Assembly: GCF_025060755.1 (NCBI RefSeq)
Contig: NZ_JANYUY010000003.1
Coordinates: forward strand, 1-64,000
Length of the DNA stretch: 64,000 nucleotides
Direction: 5' to 3'
Origin: Paenibacillus doosanensis
GTDB taxonomy: Bacteria; Bacillota; Bacilli; Paenibacillales; NBRC-103111
A program made the position numbers and the translations under genes. Below the pieces are notes generated by a model. The model was given only the letters and a program-made list of their open reading frames with translations. It ran no database searches and was not told where the DNA came from. This document shows, piece after piece, positions 47,589-56,512 of this stretch (the stretch's first letter is position 1; each line of letters starts with the position of its first letter).

Positions 47589-48320
47589 ATGTCAACACAA
47601 ACCAACGTCGCCGAACGGATCATGGTGGCTCTGGACTATCCGGATGCCGCATCGGCCGAGCAGCTGCTGCAGGCTTTGCAAGGGATTCCGTGTTATATGA
47701 AAGTCGGCATGCAGCTGTTCTACAGCGCGGGCCCGCAGTTTGTGGCCGGGTTGAAAGAGAAAGGCTACAAAGTGTTCCTCGATGTGAAAATGCACGATAT
47801 TCCGAATACGGTAAAAGGCGGCTCGGAAAGCGTAACCCGGCTCGGTGTGGATATGTTCAACGTGCATGCGGCCGGGGGCAAGCAGATGCTGGAAGCGGCG
47901 CTGGAGGGCGTTGACAAAGCGCTCGGCGGGATGAACGGAGCGAGCCGCCCTATCGTCATCGCGGTGACGCAGCTGACGAGCACCAGCCAGACGGTAATGA
48001 ACGAAGAAATAGGGGTTGCCGGAAGCGTGGAAGAAGCGGTGCTGCGCTACGCACGGCTCGCGCAAAGCGCGGGGCTGCAAGGCGTTGTGGCTTCGCCGCT
48101 CGAAGTGACGCGGATTAAGGCGGCCTGCGGAAGCGGCTTCTTCACAGTAACCCCGGGCATTCGTCCGGCAGGCGCGGACATCGGCGATCAGTCGCGCGTA
48201 ATGACGCCTCAGGAAGCTTTCGCCCAAGGAACCGATTATGTAGTCATCGGCCGTCCGATAACGGCTGCCAAGGACCCTAGAAGCGCGCTGGAAGCGATTA
48301 TTGAGACTATTTTAATATAA
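47589..48320 (+). CDS. pyrF: Orotidine-5'-phosphate decarboxylase
   Basis: A 243-residue TIM-barrel enzyme that decarboxylates OMP to UMP. The catalytic Lys/Asp network is in FLDVKMHDIPNTV near 60, with VTPGIRPAG near 185 and YVVIGRPIT near 218 as the phosphate site. GGGAGGT precedes the ATG. pyrE follows after 12 bp. Confidence 0.96.
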   Translation: MSTQTNVAERIMVALDYPDAASAEQLLQALQGIPCYMKVGMQLFYSAGPQFVAGLKEKGYKVFLDVKMHDIPNTVKGGSESVTRLGVDMFNVHAAGGKQMLEAALEGVDKALGGMNGASRPIVIAVTQLTSTSQTVMNEEIGVAGSVEEAVLRYARLAQSAGLQGVVASPLEVTRIKAACGSGFFTVTPGIRPAGADIGDQSRVMTPQEAFAQGTDYVVIGRPITAAKDPRSALEAIIETILI

Positions 48321-48332
48321 AGGAGATTTGCC

Positions 48333-48989
48333 ATGAGTACCCAATCGATTACGACCAATCCGGAGCTAGCCGAGCAAATCGCAGCATCGCTGCTGCAGAT
48401 TCAAGCGGTAGCTCTTCGCCCGAACCAGCCGTTCACCTGGACTTCGGGGCTGAAATCGCCGATTTATTGCGACAATCGCTTGACGATCTCGTACCCGGAC
48501 ATCCGCGAGCGGATTGCCGACGGCTTCGTATCTTTAATCCGCGCCAATTTCCCGGATGTCGAGGTGATCGCCGGAGCCGCCACAGGGGGAATTCCTCATG
48601 CGGCTTGGGTCGCGCAAAAGCTTAATCTGCCAATGGTTTACGTGCGCGATAAAGCGAAAGGCCACGGCAAGGAAAATTTAATCGAAGGCGTAATCAAGCC
48701 GGGACAAAAAACGGTGGTTATCGAAGACTTGATCTCCACCGGAGGCAGCTCGCTGAAAGTCGCTTTGGCCGTCAATGAAGCGGGGGCGAATGCGCTCGGA
48801 GTGCTCGGGATTTTCTCCTATCAGTTCGAGAAAGCGGCGGAGGCGTTCCGCGGCGCAGCCGTTCCTTTTGAAACGTTGACCAACTATACGACGCTGGTCG
48901 ACGTCGCTCTGAAGCAGGGAAGCATTCGTCAGGAAGATATCGAAGTGTTGAAAGCATGGCGGCTGAACCCAAGCGAATACGGTAAATAA
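48333..48989 (+). CDS. pyrE: Orotate phosphoribosyltransferase
   Basis: A 218-residue PRTase that makes OMP from orotate and PRPP. The PRPP motif VVIEDLISTGGSS is near residue 130, and KSPIYCDNR near 44 marks the substrate region. It is the last gene of the operon, followed by a terminator. Confidence 0.97.
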   Translation: MSTQSITTNPELAEQIAASLLQIQAVALRPNQPFTWTSGLKSPIYCDNRLTISYPDIRERIADGFVSLIRANFPDVEVIAGAATGGIPHAAWVAQKLNLPMVYVRDKAKGHGKENLIEGVIKPGQKTVVIEDLISTGGSSLKVALAVNEAGANALGVLGIFSYQFEKAAEAFRGAAVPFETLTNYTTLVDVALKQGSIRQEDIEVLKAWRLNPSEYGK

Positions 48990-49020
48990 GCAGCACAGCA
49001 GGTTAGGCTGGACGGTAATG

Positions 49021-49059
49021 CCCTCGCGCCCCTTAAGATTGGAGCCGAGGGTTTTTTTT
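49021..49059 (+). terminator. Terminator of the pyr operon
   Basis: CCCTCG at 49021-49026 pairs with CGAGGG at 49046-49051, followed by eight T residues. Confidence 0.85.
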
Positions 49060-49181
49060 GCAGAAGCCGGGCCGAGGCTATATACGATCCGGCGTTTGGA
49101 ATTTATAATAGAATTACTATTTTGATAGAGAGCCGTATTTTACACGGCAATGGAATGAACTACGATGGTGGAGGTTGTCGC

Positions 49182-49979
49182 ATGAGCTTCAAAGACAAAT
49201 GGAAAGGATTCGTGCTTGGAGCCGCTTCAGCAACGGTTTTGATGTCGGCTTCTGCCGTGTTTGCCGACAATCCGATGGTCAAGCCGATAACGGCCACGTA
49301 TAACCAAATCAAGCTGTTCGTGAACGGCCAGCCTGTCGTGCCCAAAGATTCGGACGGCCAAATCGTGGAGCCTTTTATTTACGAAGGGACTACATACCTT
49401 CCTATCCGGGCGATAGCGCAGGCGCTGAGCCAGCAGGTCAAATGGGACGGGGAGAAGAACAGCATCTATATCGATTCGCTTGAAGACGAAGTGATTCCGA
49501 CGCTGGCGCTAACCGATCAACAGGTAATGGAGCTGATCGCCCAATCGGCGAGAGTGTATGAGGTGGCGAGCGGCGGACCCGTGAAGGGCAATTCCGTCTG
49601 CAATTATGAATCGGTGCATATTCCCGGAGACGAGGTGAGCCGCAGCTATTCTTGCGGCTTCAATACGATCGCCGAGGTGAAAAAGTATTTGGGGGAAGTG
49701 TTTACCCCGGATTACGTGGATACGTTCATCAAGGAGCACGGTTTGACCGAGGTCAACGGCAAGCTGGCGCTGCAGGCGGCCGACGGCGGGACGATCTATG
49801 ATTGGGATAAAGCACGCATCAAGGAAAAGGCGGTTATCGGCAGCACTGCGGAGGTCGATTTCGAGGTGCCGGTTCGCGAAGGGATTGAAATGCCTTCGGG
49901 CGAGAGCAAGACGTCAACGCAGAAGGTCGCTTTCGAATACGTCAAAGGCCAAGGCTGGCGGATGCCCAAAATGCGCTAA
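49182..49979 (+). CDS. Secreted stalk-domain protein with IseA-like domain
   Basis: A 265-residue exported protein with a signal peptide ending near AVFA-DN (about residue 29). A copper amine oxidase N-terminal-like stalk domain (about 40-105: KLFVNGQPV, EGTTYLPIRAIAQAL, VKWDGEKNSIYI) is followed by a C-terminal region (about 115-265) resembling IseA/YoeB, a Bacillus inhibitor of DL-endopeptidases (YLGEVFTPDYVDTF, GKLALQAADGG, YVKGQGWRM). A role in restraining autolysins is inferred. ATG 49182 has GGAGG upstream. TATAAT at 49104 may be its -10 box. Confidence 0.72.
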   Translation: MSFKDKWKGFVLGAASATVLMSASAVFADNPMVKPITATYNQIKLFVNGQPVVPKDSDGQIVEPFIYEGTTYLPIRAIAQALSQQVKWDGEKNSIYIDSLEDEVIPTLALTDQQVMELIAQSARVYEVASGGPVKGNSVCNYESVHIPGDEVSRSYSCGFNTIAEVKKYLGEVFTPDYVDTFIKEHGLTEVNGKLALQAADGGTIYDWDKARIKEKAVIGSTAEVDFEVPVREGIEMPSGESKTSTQKVAFEYVKGQGWRMPKMR

Positions 49980-50049
49980 GCTGACCGCCAAGCGGCATAC
50001 CTGCCGGGCGACGGATTGTCCCCGCTTTAGCGGTTCAAAAGTTAGGAGT

Positions 50050-50142
50050 AGTCTGTCCGATGAACGACGTGGAAGGTATATATATGAAATATACAGTCAT
50101 TATTCATTCGCTATGCACAAAAGGCACTCCGTCGGACAGACT
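50050..50142. other. Long-armed inverted repeat upstream of the mtnB terminator
   Basis: AGTCTGTCCGA at 50050-50060 and TCGGACAGACT at 50132-50142 form an 11-bp perfect inverted repeat around 71 nt that contain an A/T-rich stretch (TATATATATGAAATATACAG). TCTTAGGA after the right arm recalls the 3' flank of the stem-loop repeat family. It may be a small mobile relic or a small RNA. No convincing ORF lies in 49980-50211. Confidence 0.5.
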
Positions 50143-50155
50143 CTTAGGATTGCAT

Positions 50156-50196
50156 CAAAAAAAGGCGCGAGCTCTCTCAACAGAGCCGCGCCTTTT
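50156..50196 (-). terminator. Terminator after mtnB (works on both strands)
   Basis: AAAAGGCGCG with CGCGCCTTTT and an inner GCTCT/AGAGC stem; on the minus strand a run of T follows. Confidence 0.85.
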
Positions 50197-50211
50197 CGTT
50201 TTAATAACTCG

Positions 50212-50850
50212 CTATTTTTTCAGCAATTCCCAGCGGTACACGTATTCGAATAAATATTCGAATGCTTCCAGGTTGCGCTTCGCTTCGAAGGCGTTCGCGC
50301 CCCAAGCGTAAATGCCGTGCTTGCGCAGCATAATCCCCGGCACACGAGGAACGATAGCGCCTTGAACCAGCTCGGCGATCCGCGGAATATCCGCATAGTT
50401 CGGAAGAATCGGCACCTCGATCTGCGCGTCCTCTTCCCAAATATTGAATGCCTTGATCAACTCGACGCCTTCGACGGGGATCGATCCGCGTTCCCAGAAC
50501 AGCTCGGAGGCGAGGTTATTGAACACGGTATGCACGTGAAAAATCGCTCCGCAGCCGGTAGCCTTATAGATCTCGCAATGGATCAGCGTTTCGGCGGAAG
50601 GCTTGAGGCTTGTCGCATCGGTAGGCTTCCCGTCTTGATCCACCAGCAAAAAGTCCGACGGCGTGTTGACCGACTTGTCTTTACCGCTGGCCGTAATGGC
50701 GAAGGTGAACTGTTCCGGCGCGAAATCGCCGACCCGGATGGACAGGTTGCCGCTGGTTGCGGGAAACCAGCCTTTGGCGGCCAAAATCGTTTTAATCTCT
50801 TTTAGCTCGGCGAATGCCTGCTGCTTTTCTTCCAGACGAAGGTTGCTCAC
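50212..50850 (-). CDS. mtnB: Methylthioribulose-1-phosphate dehydratase
   Basis: A 212-residue class II aldolase-fold zinc enzyme that dehydrates methylthioribulose 1-phosphate in methionine salvage. TSGNLSIR near 33, FHVHTVFNN near 103 and MLRKHGIYAWG near 173 hold the zinc histidines. It overlaps mtnX by 4 bp and ends the minus-strand run. Confidence 0.94.
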   Translation of the reverse strand: MSNLRLEEKQQAFAELKEIKTILAAKGWFPATSGNLSIRVGDFAPEQFTFAITASGKDKSVNTPSDFLLVDQDGKPTDATSLKPSAETLIHCEIYKATGCGAIFHVHTVFNNLASELFWERGSIPVEGVELIKAFNIWEEDAQIEVPILPNYADIPRIAELVQGAIVPRVPGIMLRKHGIYAWGANAFEAKRNLEAFEYLFEYVYRWELLKK

Positions 50851-51509
50851 TGTACTTTCAACTCCTCAAGCTGCTTGACGATATCGTGGAAATCGTCAAA
50901 GGCATAATAATTCAACCCCAAATCTTTGCACAGATCGACGAGAATGGAGCGGGCGAATACAGTCTCTACCAGCTTCGCGCCTTCGAAATCGGTGACGCTG
51001 TCGCCGATCATGATGCGGTCGTATTGCTCCGGCGAATAGCGGCGGATGATCGCGGTTTTGCACATGCCGCAATCGTTATGGCAATGCTCGTCGCAAGCGT
51101 GAGGCCATAATATTCGGATATGGTTATCGCTAAAATCGCTGCCGTTGCAGTAAATATGATCTTTCGGAATCGGAAATTGCGATAGGACGGGATAGACGAA
51201 GAAATCGATCCCGCCGCTCGTCACGTAAAATTCGATGCCGTTATGGCGGCAGTAATCGAGCAGCTGCTGGAAGCCCGGCCGTATCCGCACATTGCCTATC
51301 GCAAAATCGACGACTTCCTGCTTGCGCGATGTTGGGAGCAGCGCGAACATCCGGCCGACGCCTTCGCGAATCGAGATCGTCTTGGCGAGCACCTGCTCGA
51401 CCAGTTGATCCCATCCCGGCGGCTGAAAATGCTTCATGATGGCGACGATATTGTCGTTGACGGTAATCGTGCCGTCGAAGTCGCAAAAGATGATCTGCTT
51501 CTTGGTCAT
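50847..51509 (-). CDS. mtnX: 2-hydroxy-3-keto-5-methylthiopentenyl-1-phosphate phosphatase
   Basis: A 220-residue HAD phosphatase. The nucleophile motif is DFDGTIT near residue 10; TSGGIDFF near 97 and GDSVTDFEGA near 167 are motifs II and IV. A Cys/His-rich insert (HACDEHCHNDCGMC) is typical of MtnX. It follows MtnW in methionine salvage. ATG 51509 overlaps the mtnW stop as ATGA; TTG 51524 in the same frame is less likely. Confidence 0.93.
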   Translation of the reverse strand: MTKKQIIFCDFDGTITVNDNIVAIMKHFQPPGWDQLVEQVLAKTISIREGVGRMFALLPTSRKQEVVDFAIGNVRIRPGFQQLLDYCRHNGIEFYVTSGGIDFFVYPVLSQFPIPKDHIYCNGSDFSDNHIRILWPHACDEHCHNDCGMCKTAIIRRYSPEQYDRIMIGDSVTDFEGAKLVETVFARSILVDLCKDLGLNYYAFDDFHDIVKQLEELKVQ

Positions 51510-52780
51510 TCGCGAATTCCCCAAGCGTCGATAGCCGCTTTTAGCTCAGGATGGTTTTCCGCGTACGCTCTAAGCGATTGCCCGGCTTGGCAGGCTGCTA
51601 TCGCTTGACGGAATGCTTGTCCGCCGGCAATGGTGCCCATCGGATGGCCGTGAATGCCGCCGCCTGCGTTCACAATGACCTGCTCGCCGAAGTCCTTAAG
51701 GATGAGCGGTACAAGACCCGGATGAATACCCGCGGACGGTACGGGGAAGCTCGTTTTGAGCGGCAGCGCGCCTTGCGGACGGCCGTCCCGGGAATAAATG
51801 TAATCGGATGCGCGCTCGGTCAGCAGCACTTCCTTGATCGCCATATTTTCTTCGCGCGGCATGACGACGGAGCCGTATGGCGACGGGAACAGCACGAGAT
51901 CGGCGCCGGAGAGCCTCATCAGCTTGCCGAGCAGCACATTGGCCGCAATGCCGTAATGCGGCGACGGATAATATGCGCCGGCCATCGCCGGATGAGCCAT
52001 GATCGGAACGTTGATTTCCGGATGGCGGCTCAGCTCGCTTAGCACGTCGAAGCCGTAAGCCAACACGTTGAACAGCAGCGCGTTGGCACCGGTCGCAACC
52101 GCTTTGCGGGCTTGATCGAGCAGGCCGAACGTAGGTCCGGTCAAGTTCGTCGCGTAGAGCAGCTTTTGGCCGGTTTTCTGTTCGGCCTGAGCCGCCGCCT
52201 GCAGGCATGCCTCCACGCGCTTTTCAATCGGCGTCAGCGGGTTTTCGAACAAGATTTCATCGTCTTTGATCAAATCGACGCCGCCCGCGGCTTGCAAGTA
52301 AAACTGCTCGCGCAGCGTATCCAGATCATGGCCGATCACCGATTTGAAAATGCTCATAAGCAGCGGGCGGTCATGGACGCCGAGCAGCTCGCGAACGCCT
52401 TGCATACCGAATTTCGGACCGGGGAAGGCCGATAGGAAATCTTCGGAGAACGACAAATCAATGAGCTTAACCTTGCCGTCCATCGACAGCTTGCCGAAGA
52501 CGGTGACGAGCAGCGCAGGAATATCGCGGCTGAAATTGGCGTCGGGATAAGCGATGGAAATATCGGCATAGCGCTCCGATGCGGGAGCGCCGGGAGCCGG
52601 CTCATGCACCTTGACGTCGACAACTTGGCCCAGATGGCGCTGCATCTCGGCTTTCTTCGTTTCCGGCAGATCGGTCCAGCTGCCGACGGTCAAACCGACG
52701 GCGATGCCTTGCGCTTTTTTCGCGAAGTCGGCTTTTTCATCATGGCAGCGATATGTGGCAACGCAATAAGAATTGGACAA
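51506..52780 (-). CDS. mtnW: 2,3-diketo-5-methylthiopentyl-1-phosphate enolase (RuBisCO-like)
   Basis: A 424-residue form IV RuBisCO-like protein that enolises 2,3-diketo-5-methylthiopentyl-1-phosphate. GLTVGSWTDLP near 29, GGVDLIKDDEILFENPLTP near 167 with metal-binding Lys/Asp/Glu, and NAGGGIHGHPMG near 365 are conserved. TTG 52780 has AGGTG six bases upstream and aligns with other MtnW starts; GTG 52789 is an alternative. Only 14 bp separate it from proC, so it is probably co-transcribed with proBAC. Confidence 0.92.
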   Translation of the reverse strand: MSNSYCVATYRCHDEKADFAKKAQGIAVGLTVGSWTDLPETKKAEMQRHLGQVVDVKVHEPAPGAPASERYADISIAYPDANFSRDIPALLVTVFGKLSMDGKVKLIDLSFSEDFLSAFPGPKFGMQGVRELLGVHDRPLLMSIFKSVIGHDLDTLREQFYLQAAGGVDLIKDDEILFENPLTPIEKRVEACLQAAAQAEQKTGQKLLYATNLTGPTFGLLDQARKAVATGANALLFNVLAYGFDVLSELSRHPEINVPIMAHPAMAGAYYPSPHYGIAANVLLGKLMRLSGADLVLFPSPYGSVVMPREENMAIKEVLLTERASDYIYSRDGRPQGALPLKTSFPVPSAGIHPGLVPLILKDFGEQVIVNAGGGIHGHPMGTIAGGQAFRQAIAACQAGQSLRAYAENHPELKAAIDAWGIRE

Positions 52781-52794
52781 AACGTACACCTACT

Positions 52795-53670
52795 TTATTT
52801 GGATTGAACTGTAGCGGCTTGGGACGTGATCGCGTCTCCAAGCTCCGCCGCGCGCTCCGCGCAGCGGAGAACGGCTTGGGTTACGCCCACGGCGAAATCA
52901 TGGCGGTCGAGCGTCTCAATCGCCGCTTGGGTCGTCCCGTTCGGCGAGGTTACCTTGCGGCGCAGCTCGGCAGGCTCTTCGCCGGTCAGCTCGACCATTT
53001 TGGCGGCGCCCAGCACGGTCTGCACCGTCAGCTCTCTGGCCGCTTCCGGCGAGAGACCGCCGCGGATGCCGCCTTCGATCATCGCTTCCATCATATAATA
53101 GATGTAAGCGGGGCCGCTGCCCGATACGCCGGTGACGATATCAAGCTTCGACTCTTCTACGACGGAAACGATGCCGGTGGAGGCGAAGATGTCGATGGCA
53201 AGCTGCCGCTGTTCGGCGCTGACGGCGGCCGAGAAGCTGAGGCCCGTCGCGCCCAGTCCGATAGAGCTGGACGTATTGGGCATCGTGCGGACGATAGGCT
53301 GTCCGCTCACGCCGATGACCGCCTCGATTGTCGAGATCGACAATCCGGCGATCACGGATACAAGCAGCTGCCCGCTAGTCAGCTGCGGGGCGAGCGCCTT
53401 CAAGCCTTCGATGGCATCCTTCGGCTTGAAGGCTGCGACGATCACATCGGCTTGCGCGATGGCGGCGGCTTTGGCGGCGTCGTCTGCCGCGCAGCTGACG
53501 CCGTAGCGCTCGTGAAGCTCCATCAGCCGCTCCTGGTTGGAGCGGTTGATCATAGTAATGCGGGACGGGTTCCCGTCCTGCTGCGAAGTCAGCCCGCGGA
53601 CGATCGCTTCCGCCATCGAGCCGGCTCCGACGAAGGTGATGCTTGCGCTGGATAAGCCGGATTTGGTCAT
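52795..53670 (-). CDS. proC: Pyrroline-5-carboxylate reductase
   Basis: A 291-residue NAD(P)H-dependent reductase forming proline. The Rossmann motif VGAGSMAEAI is near residue 14, and the C-terminal helical domain has GSGPAYIYYMMEAM near 173 and TSPNGTTQAAIE near 230. It is the third gene of a proB-proA-proC unit and lies just ahead of mtnW. Confidence 0.95.
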   Translation of the reverse strand: MTKSGLSSASITFVGAGSMAEAIVRGLTSQQDGNPSRITMINRSNQERLMELHERYGVSCAADDAAKAAAIAQADVIVAAFKPKDAIEGLKALAPQLTSGQLLVSVIAGLSISTIEAVIGVSGQPIVRTMPNTSSSIGLGATGLSFSAAVSAEQRQLAIDIFASTGIVSVVEESKLDIVTGVSGSGPAYIYYMMEAMIEGGIRGGLSPEAARELTVQTVLGAAKMVELTGEEPAELRRKVTSPNGTTQAAIETLDRHDFAVGVTQAVLRCAERAAELGDAITSQAATVQSK

Positions 53671-53728
53671 GATAAGTAGCTCCTCGTAAAGAAATTGCAG
53701 GCGCGCGCTCGACGAGCCTGCTTCTATG

Positions 53729-55003
53729 TTAACCGCGGATTTGACCGCTGCCGCTGATCAAATATTTGCTCGAAGTCAGCTCGGGCAGTCCCATAGGACC
53801 GCGCGCATGCAGCTTCTGCGTGCTGATGCCGATCTCCGCCCCGAAGCCGAATTCAAAGCCGTCGGTGAATCGGGTGGAGGCGTTGTGATAGACGGCAGCC
53901 GCATCGATCGTTTCCAGGAAGCGCGCAGCATTCTCCTGATTTTCCGTGACGATGCACTCGGAGTGCTTCGTTCCATGAGCCCCGATATGAGCCATCGCTT
54001 CGTCCAGTGAAGACACGACGCGGATATTGAGAATATAGTCGTTATATTCCGTATCCCAATCTTCGTCCGCCGCTTCTTTCATTGAAGGAACAAGCAGCCG
54101 GGCCGAAGCGCTGCCGCGCAGCTCCACGCCGCTGGCGCCGAATGCTTCCGCAAGCTGTGCCAAATGCCGCTCGGCGAAGGCTTCATGCACCAGCAGCGTC
54201 TCCATCGAGTTGCACACGGAAGGCCGCTGCACCTTGGCGTTCAGCGCGATGTTCAGCGCCATCTCATATTGTGCGGTTTCGTCAATATAAGTATGACAAA
54301 TGCCTGCGCCCGTTTCAATCACGGGAACCGTCGCATTGCGTACGACATTCTGGATTAGAGAATGTCCGCCGCGCGGGATAAGCACGTCGAGCAGGCCGTT
54401 AAGCTTCAGCATCTCGTCGACGGAGGCGCGGCTTGGATCTATAACGAGCTGCAAAGCATCCGCCGGAAGCTCGGTATCGCGGAGCGCTTCGTGCAGCACT
54501 TCGACGATGCGTTTATTGGAATGAAGAGCCGCGGACCCGCCCCGCAGTACGACCGCGTTGCCGGTTTTCAGGCACAGGGCGGCGGCGTCTACCGTGACGT
54601 TAGGGCGGGCTTCGTAGATGATTCCGATGACGCCGATAGGGACGCGGACTTTGCGGATATGCAGCCCGTTCGGACGGGTAAACTCCGCCAATTGGTCGCC
54701 GATCGGATCGGGAAGCAAGGCTACCTCGCGCAGCCCTTGCGCGATGCCGGCGATCCGCTGCTCATTGAGCGCGATCCGGTCGAGCAGGGAAGAGCTGGTG
54801 CCGTTTTCCTTGCCCTGTCGCAAATCCTCCGCATTGGCGGCTATAATGGAAGCCGTCTCCTTGATCAAGGCGTCGGCCATCGCGTGGAGCGCGCTGTTCT
54901 TTTGCTCGGTTGTAGCCAGCGCCAACGGAGGCGCCGCATGTTTGGCCAGCGTCGCTTTCTGAACGACTTCGCTCGCCGTAGTTGCTGTGTGTTGAGTTGA
55001 CAT
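53729..55003 (-). CDS. proA: Gamma-glutamyl phosphate reductase
   Basis: A 424-residue ALDH-fold NADPH enzyme that reduces glutamyl phosphate to glutamate semialdehyde. VIGIIYEARPNVTVDAAALC near 128 marks the cofactor region, QRPSVCNSMETLL near 267 holds the catalytic cysteine, and ARGPMGLPELTSSKY is near the C-terminus. It follows proB by 51 bp. Confidence 0.96.
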   Translation of the reverse strand: MSTQHTATTASEVVQKATLAKHAAPPLALATTEQKNSALHAMADALIKETASIIAANAEDLRQGKENGTSSSLLDRIALNEQRIAGIAQGLREVALLPDPIGDQLAEFTRPNGLHIRKVRVPIGVIGIIYEARPNVTVDAAALCLKTGNAVVLRGGSAALHSNKRIVEVLHEALRDTELPADALQLVIDPSRASVDEMLKLNGLLDVLIPRGGHSLIQNVVRNATVPVIETGAGICHTYIDETAQYEMALNIALNAKVQRPSVCNSMETLLVHEAFAERHLAQLAEAFGASGVELRGSASARLLVPSMKEAADEDWDTEYNDYILNIRVVSSLDEAMAHIGAHGTKHSECIVTENQENAARFLETIDAAAVYHNASTRFTDGFEFGFGAEIGISTQKLHARGPMGLPELTSSKYLISGSGQIRG

Positions 55004-55054
55004 CTTTAAATTCCTCCTCGCGTGATGGTATGGACGGGATATTCCCGGAGTTCG

Positions 55055-56170
55055 TTACATCTGTTTATGAACGGATAACGTGATCCATTCATCCCGGTGA
55101 ATGACTTCAATCCGGTTAACCTCAATGCGCTTCTGCACTTCTTCCGTGCTGAGGCCGGCAACCGCCTGCAGCTGCCAATTGGCGTAATTGACGACGCCGC
55201 GGCCGATCGTCTGATTGTCGACATTTACGACCTCGACGACGTCGCCCGGGTGAAAATCGCCGGTAACGGCTACGACCCCGGCCGGCAGGAGGCTTCTTCC
55301 GCCGACGGCAAGGGCGTGCTCCGCTCCCGCGTCGACGGTGATGCGGCCTTGGGGAGAAGAGTGGAAGCCGAGCCACTGCTTTTTCATCGGGAGATTATGC
55401 TCGCTTGTGACGAAGTAGGTGCCCTTGCCGTCACCTTCGATGGCCGCCCGGAGGTCGCCTTCTTCGGCGACCCGGCCGATAAATACCGGAACGCCTCCGC
55501 GCGTCGCGATCCGGGCCGCTTCAATCTTGGAGCGCATGCCGCCGGTGCCTACGGACGATCCGGAGCCCCCGGCGATCCGGTATATTTCCTCGCCGATTTC
55601 GTCGACGCGGCCGAGACGCTTGGCATCCGGATTGCTGCGCGGATTGTCCGTATACAATCCGTCGACATCCGTCAATATCGCGAGCTGACGAGCGCGTACC
55701 AGGTTGGCGACGAGCGCCGAGAGCATGTCGTTGTCGCCGAACTTGAGCTCATCGACGACGACGGTGTCGTTTTCATTGATGATCGGAATGACGCGATGCT
55801 TCAGCAGCTCTTCAATCGTCATGGAGGCGTTATGAATGCGCTGGCGGTTCGAGAAGTCCGAGCGCGTCAGCAAAATTTGCGCGACGCCGACGCTGTGGGA
55901 AGCGAAGGCTTCGTGGTACGCCTGCATCAGCAGCGCCTGGCCGACGGAAGCGGAAGCCTGCTTTTCATGCAGCAGCTTCGGCCTGCTTATGTATCCCATC
56001 TCGCGAAAGCCCGCCGCTACCGCCCCGGATGTAACGAGCAGCACTTGATAGCCTTTATGATGCAGCTTCGATAGCTCCGAAGCGAAAAAAGCGATTTTAT
56101 GACGGTTCAGTCCGCCCTCGTCGGAGGTCAAGGAGCTGCTGCCGATTTTGATCACGATGGTTTGCTGCAT
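55055..56170 (-). CDS. proB: Glutamate 5-kinase
   Basis: A 371-residue enzyme with an amino-acid kinase domain (about 1-260; KIGSSSLT, VTSGAVAAG, INENDTV, TDVDGLYTDNPR) and a C-terminal PUA domain (about 280-365). It phosphorylates glutamate, the first proline step. ATG 56170 gives the normal start; upstream codons in the frame belong to the leader. A T-box leader precedes it. Confidence 0.95.
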   Translation of the reverse strand: MQQTIVIKIGSSSLTSDEGGLNRHKIAFFASELSKLHHKGYQVLLVTSGAVAAGFREMGYISRPKLLHEKQASASVGQALLMQAYHEAFASHSVGVAQILLTRSDFSNRQRIHNASMTIEELLKHRVIPIINENDTVVVDELKFGDNDMLSALVANLVRARQLAILTDVDGLYTDNPRSNPDAKRLGRVDEIGEEIYRIAGGSGSSVGTGGMRSKIEAARIATRGGVPVFIGRVAEEGDLRAAIEGDGKGTYFVTSEHNLPMKKQWLGFHSSPQGRITVDAGAEHALAVGGRSLLPAGVVAVTGDFHPGDVVEVVNVDNQTIGRGVVNYANWQLQAVAGLSTEEVQKRIEVNRIEVIHRDEWITLSVHKQM

Positions 56171-56220
56171 GGATGAATCACTTCTTTCTCCCATTTTCAA
56201 AAATATTTCGCATGAAAGCA

Positions 56221-56460
56221 CAAAAAGCTTCCGTCCTCTAAGGACGAAAGCTTTAATCTTCCGCGGTACCACCTTAATTGATGATAAACATCCAACTCAA
56301 TCCAGACCTTATTAACGGCAAGGCAGAGCCGTCCAACTCGTCGTTGGCCGTTCCGGGGCGGGTTCGGACAGTGTTCGCGGTAAATTCTCGCAGCCGGTGG
56401 AATTTACTCTCTGAGCGCGTATGGACTTCCTACTGTTCCCATCATCACGTTTCGATTTCT
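56221..56460 (-). promoter_or_regulatory. T-box riboswitch leader of proBAC
   Basis: On the minus strand the T-box core AAGGTGGTACCGCGG is at 56275-56261 and the terminator hairpin AAGCTTTCGTCC/GGACGGAAGCTT with a T-run is at 56253-56221. Stem I, with its AGTA motif, lies around 56435. The specifier could not be assigned with certainty: the expected place shows GAAC, then ACT, then G, while proline would need CCN. Bacillus proBA is known to be T-box controlled. This leader accounts for most of 56171-56512. Confidence 0.85.
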
Positions 56461-56464
56461 TATT

Positions 56465-56494
56465 AGCATAGCACGGAAACGGCGGTTTTGTAAA
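56465..56494 (-). promoter_or_regulatory. Predicted promoter of the proB T-box transcript
   Basis: On the minus strand TTTACA at 56494-56489 and TATGCT at 56470-56465 with an 18-bp spacer, placed just before stem I of the T-box. Confidence 0.5.
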
Positions 56495-56512
56495 GGTCGC
56501 AGCGCGCGGCGT

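Noticed and set aside
50060-50311. Small ORF across the 50050-50142 inverted repeat
   Set aside because: It runs through the terminator into the mtnB coding region on the opposite strand and has no ribosome site.
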